Below the pieces are notes generated by a model. That model was not told the origin of the DNA. It did not search any database and saw nothing but the letters and a program-made list of their open reading frames with translations. This document shows, piece after piece, positions 3,161 to 5,127 of a DNA stretch of 5,127 nucleotides; the stretch's first letter is position 1, and each line of letters opens with the position of its first letter. Both the position numbers and the translations under genes were made by a program. This DNA comes from CAJVXI01 sp036444215. Its GTDB lineage: Bacteria > Patescibacteriota > Minisyncoccia > UBA6257 > UBA9933. The stretch is from NCBI GenBank assembly GCA_036444215.1, contig JAZGAA010000046.1, positions 1-5,127 on the forward strand, given 5' to 3'.

Positions 3161-4783
3161 ATGACAGATAAAATCACTCTATTTGCTAAAACTAATTTTC
3201 GGAATCAGGAAAGAATGTTTGGCATTAAACCGGCTGACCGTCGGCAGCATATGTACGTCATCGGAAAAACCGGAACCGGTAAAAGTGTTCTATTGGCTAA
3301 TTTAGCCCTCCAAGACATTATGAACGGCAAAGGCGTCTGTATTGTTGACCCGCATGGCGAACTTGTTGAAGGAATTATTGATAAAATACCAAAAGAGAGA
3401 ATTAAGGACGTTGTTTATTTTAACGCGGCTGATACTGATTATCCGATTGGCTTTAACGTCTTGGAAGTTCCTGACCCTAAATACAAACATCTGGTTGCTT
3501 CTGACTTGATGGGAATTTTTACTAAAATCTGGGCCAATGTCTGGTCAGCCCGAATGGAATATATTTTAAGCAACTGTATTTTTGCGTTGCTGGATACTCC
3601 GGGCACCACACTTTTAGGCATAACAAGGATTTTAGTTGACAAAGACTATCGCCAACAAATTATCTCCAACATTAAAGACCCCGTAATTAAATCATTTTGG
3701 GTTCATGAATACGAAGGTTGGCGGGACCAATTCAGAAACGAAGCTATTGTGCCTATTCAAAATAAAGTAGGTCAATTCTTGTCCACTTCCTTAATCAGAA
3801 ATATCGTAGGCCAGCCAAAAAGCACTATTAATATCCAGGATATAATGAACAAAGAAAAAATCCTGCTTATTAATGTTTCAAAAGGAAGAATTGGCGAAGA
3901 TAATTCCGCGCTTTTAGGAGCAATGCTTATTACTAAAATCCAGTTAGCTGCTATGGAAAGAGTGAGAATTCCTGAAGTAGAAAGAAAAGATTTTTACTTG
4001 TACGTTGACGAATTCCAAAACTTTGTTACAGAATCATTTGCCGGCATTCTCTCGGAAGCCAGAAAATACCGGCTTAACCTTATTATTGCTCATCAATACG
4101 TCGGGCAGTTATTGACCGAAACGTCAACCAAAGTCAGAGACGCTATTTTCGGCAATGTCGGAACAATGCTCGCTTTTAGGGTCGGAGCGGCTGACGCGGA
4201 ATTTCTTGAGAAGGAATTTGAGCCGGAATTCAATATTCAAGACATAATCAATCTTCCAAACTACAATATTTATCTTAAATTAATGGTTGACGGAATAACC
4301 AGCCGTCCTTTTTCCGCTGTTACTCTGCTGCCATTTGCCGTTGCCAACCACAAAGACAATAAAGACGAAGTGATTAAAATATCAAGGCAATCCTATTCCA
4401 AACCGCGTGAACAAGTAGAAGAAGCAATTTCTCGTTGGAGCGGATTTACAGACGCTAGAGCGCCGTCATTTAAAGACAGAGGCGATAAAAAACCGTTTGT
4501 AAAAAAGGGATTTACTCCAAGATTTAAATACGCTGAAAGCTTGGGAGAAATGGGCATAGAATTTGAACCTCAAAAAAGACAGGATTCGCTTTTAAAAACT
4601 ATAGGAGAGAAAAAAGGAGAGTTAATTCAAGAGCAGAAACAAGAAAAATTTATTTCATTAAAAGAATTACCAAAAACACAAGAGCTCGTTCGGCAAGTTA
4701 AAAAAGAAAAACCAACTGAAAAAAAATCCCCTGATATTGAGGGATTGAAAGAAAGTATTAAGAAAGCTTTAGAGAAAGATTAG
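3161..4783 (+). CDS. VirD4/TraG-like (T4SS coupling-protein type) ATPase without membrane anchor
   Basis: This is a P-loop ATPase of the conjugation coupling-protein/TraD-TraG class, whose members pump or recruit DNA or protein substrates at a membrane channel. Visible motifs are Walker A GKTGTGKS (35-42), a DPHGELVE strand (63-70), Walker B FYLYVDEFQNF (278-288, acidic pair at 283-284) and an IIAHQYVGQL segment (308-317). The TraG/TraD-type C-terminal part of the core follows (FRVGAADAEFLEKEF, LPNYNIYLKLMVDG, SRPFS). Residues from about 405 to 540 are a charged, Lys/Glu-rich tail, probably disordered or coiled. Classical VirD4/TraD has two N-terminal membrane helices; none is present and Walker A lies 35 residues from the start. 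It may be soluble or docked by a partner. The start is supported by a strong promoter immediately upstream and by the absence of Shine-Dalgarno alternatives. No other secretion gene is in the window, so the substrate is unknown. Confidence 0.85.
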   Translation: MTDKITLFAKTNFRNQERMFGIKPADRRQHMYVIGKTGTGKSVLLANLALQDIMNGKGVCIVDPHGELVEGIIDKIPKERIKDVVYFNAADTDYPIGFNVLEVPDPKYKHLVASDLMGIFTKIWANVWSARMEYILSNCIFALLDTPGTTLLGITRILVDKDYRQQIISNIKDPVIKSFWVHEYEGWRDQFRNEAIVPIQNKVGQFLSTSLIRNIVGQPKSTINIQDIMNKEKILLINVSKGRIGEDNSALLGAMLITKIQLAAMERVRIPEVERKDFYLYVDEFQNFVTESFAGILSEARKYRLNLIIAHQYVGQLLTETSTKVRDAIFGNVGTMLAFRVGAADAEFLEKEFEPEFNIQDIINLPNYNIYLKLMVDGITSRPFSAVTLLPFAVANHKDNKDEVIKISRQSYSKPREQVEEAISRWSGFTDARAPSFKDRGDKKPFVKKGFTPRFKYAESLGEMGIEFEPQKRQDSLLKTIGEKKGELIQEQKQEKFISLKELPKTQELVRQVKKEKPTEKKSPDIEGLKESIKKALEKD

Positions 4784-4814
4784 TTATTTAGGATATTTAA
4801 ATTAATTTAAGATT

Positions 4815-4840
4815 AAGCGCTCTGACGTGACAGAGCGCTT
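4815..4840. terminator. Hairpin between convergent genes, possible bidirectional terminator
   Basis: AAGCGCTCTG (4815-4824) pairs perfectly with CAGAGCGCTT (4831-4840) around the loop ACGTGA. It lies between the convergent stops of the ATPase gene (4783) and the zinc-ribbon gene (4861). Neither flank has a continuous T-run, so termination would be atypical. A second weak AT hairpin (AATGTAT 4842-4848 with ATACATT 4856-4862) reaches into the zinc-ribbon stop codon. Confidence 0.55.
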
Positions 4841-4860
4841 CAATGTATTGAAATGATACA

Positions 4861-5127
4861 TTATACTACTTCCTGCTGGTAACAACGCTCGCAATAAACT
4901 ATTTCTTTTCTTTCTGAAGAATAAGTGGTTTCAAACTCGTTAGGACAGTGGTCTGTTTTGTGGAAATGTTCAATAGTATTCTTATAAACTTCATTATCAG
5001 ATTTTTTACCAGCACATTGGCACTTACGATGCCAGAGTTTTAATGGATTTCTCTGTTTTATTCTCTGGTAGTGGCGGCAGTTAGGGCATAGGCGGGGTAA
5101 AGGAAGATTCATTTTTTTGTAGAAAGC
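4861..5127 (-). CDS. CPR-type zinc-ribbon protein, N-terminus beyond the window
   Basis: Function unknown. The visible 88 codons contain CPNC, CQC, CPNEF and CERC cysteine groups with intervening His residues, enough for about two zinc sites. They also contain the segments LPLPRLCPNCR and RNPLKLWHRKC and the ending EIVYCERCYQQEVV. I associate this pattern with a zinc-ribbon family found in CPR genomes; that is recall, not a search. The first in-frame ATG is at 5112, but the frame stays open to the edge and the codons before it read AFYKK. This extends the family-like motif FYKKMNLPLP. The Met is therefore internal, and the true start, with possibly another cysteine pair, lies beyond 5127. The gene is convergent with the ATPase gene, separated by a hairpin. 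Zinc ribbons can bind nucleic acid or protein; nothing here decides which. Confidence 0.8.
   Translation of the reverse strand, partial: AFYKKMNLPLPRLCPNCRHYQRIKQRNPLKLWHRKCQCAGKKSDNEVYKNTIEHFHKTDHCPNEFETTYSSERKEIVYCERCYQQEVV

Overview
The window looks like a piece of a Candidate Phyla Radiation (Patescibacteria, probably Parcubacteria-like) chromosome. This is inferred from protein character, not from any marker gene. The DNA is AT-rich, the genes are compact and the standard bacterial code holds (TAA, TAG and TGA all end genes here). The right-hand gene belongs to a zinc-ribbon family that I associate with CPR genomes. EF-P has a non-canonical loop tip, and the VirD4/TraG-type ATPase has no membrane anchor. 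Several genes also carry small GC-rich palindromes and short tandem repeats inside the reading frame.

Layout, left to right. Bases 1-149 hold no gene but a dense set of nested inverted repeats. From 1839 down to 150 on the minus strand is a two-gene unit: mnmA (tRNA U34 2-thiouridylase), then 4 bp later a CobO/BtuR-type corrinoid adenosyltransferase. Each carries a low-complexity insertion built from short tandem repeats, a heptamer array in mnmA and a 21-nt duplication in the cobO-like gene. Bases 1840-2073 form a divergent regulatory region. It holds an mnmA promoter that would give a leaderless message, a perfect 36-bp palindrome made of four octamers, and a promoter plus strong Shine-Dalgarno for a 55-aa, two-helix membrane protein (2074-2241). 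That gene ends at a bidirectional terminator (2255-2290). Bases 2291-2519 have no credible gene; nearly all of this stretch (2310-2517) is one large imperfect inverted repeat lying directly downstream of efp.

efp (elongation factor P, minus, 2520-3089) and a 540-aa VirD4/TraG-like ATPase (plus, 3161-4783) diverge from a 71-bp region. Their promoters face away from each other and their -35 boxes overlap. The ATPase gene converges on a zinc-ribbon gene (minus), with a 10-bp-stem hairpin between them. The zinc-ribbon gene is cut by the right edge of the window.

Working together: MnmA and EF-P both support translation, by wobble-base thiolation and by relief of polyproline stalling. The corrinoid adenosyltransferase is a lone salvage-type enzyme co-transcribed with mnmA. 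The ATPase is an orphan with no other secretion gene in view. I see no complete new defence or mobile system. The best candidates for undescribed biology are the 36-bp palindrome, the 2310-2517 structured element, the 1-127 nested palindromes, and the repeat and palindrome insertions into essential-type genes.
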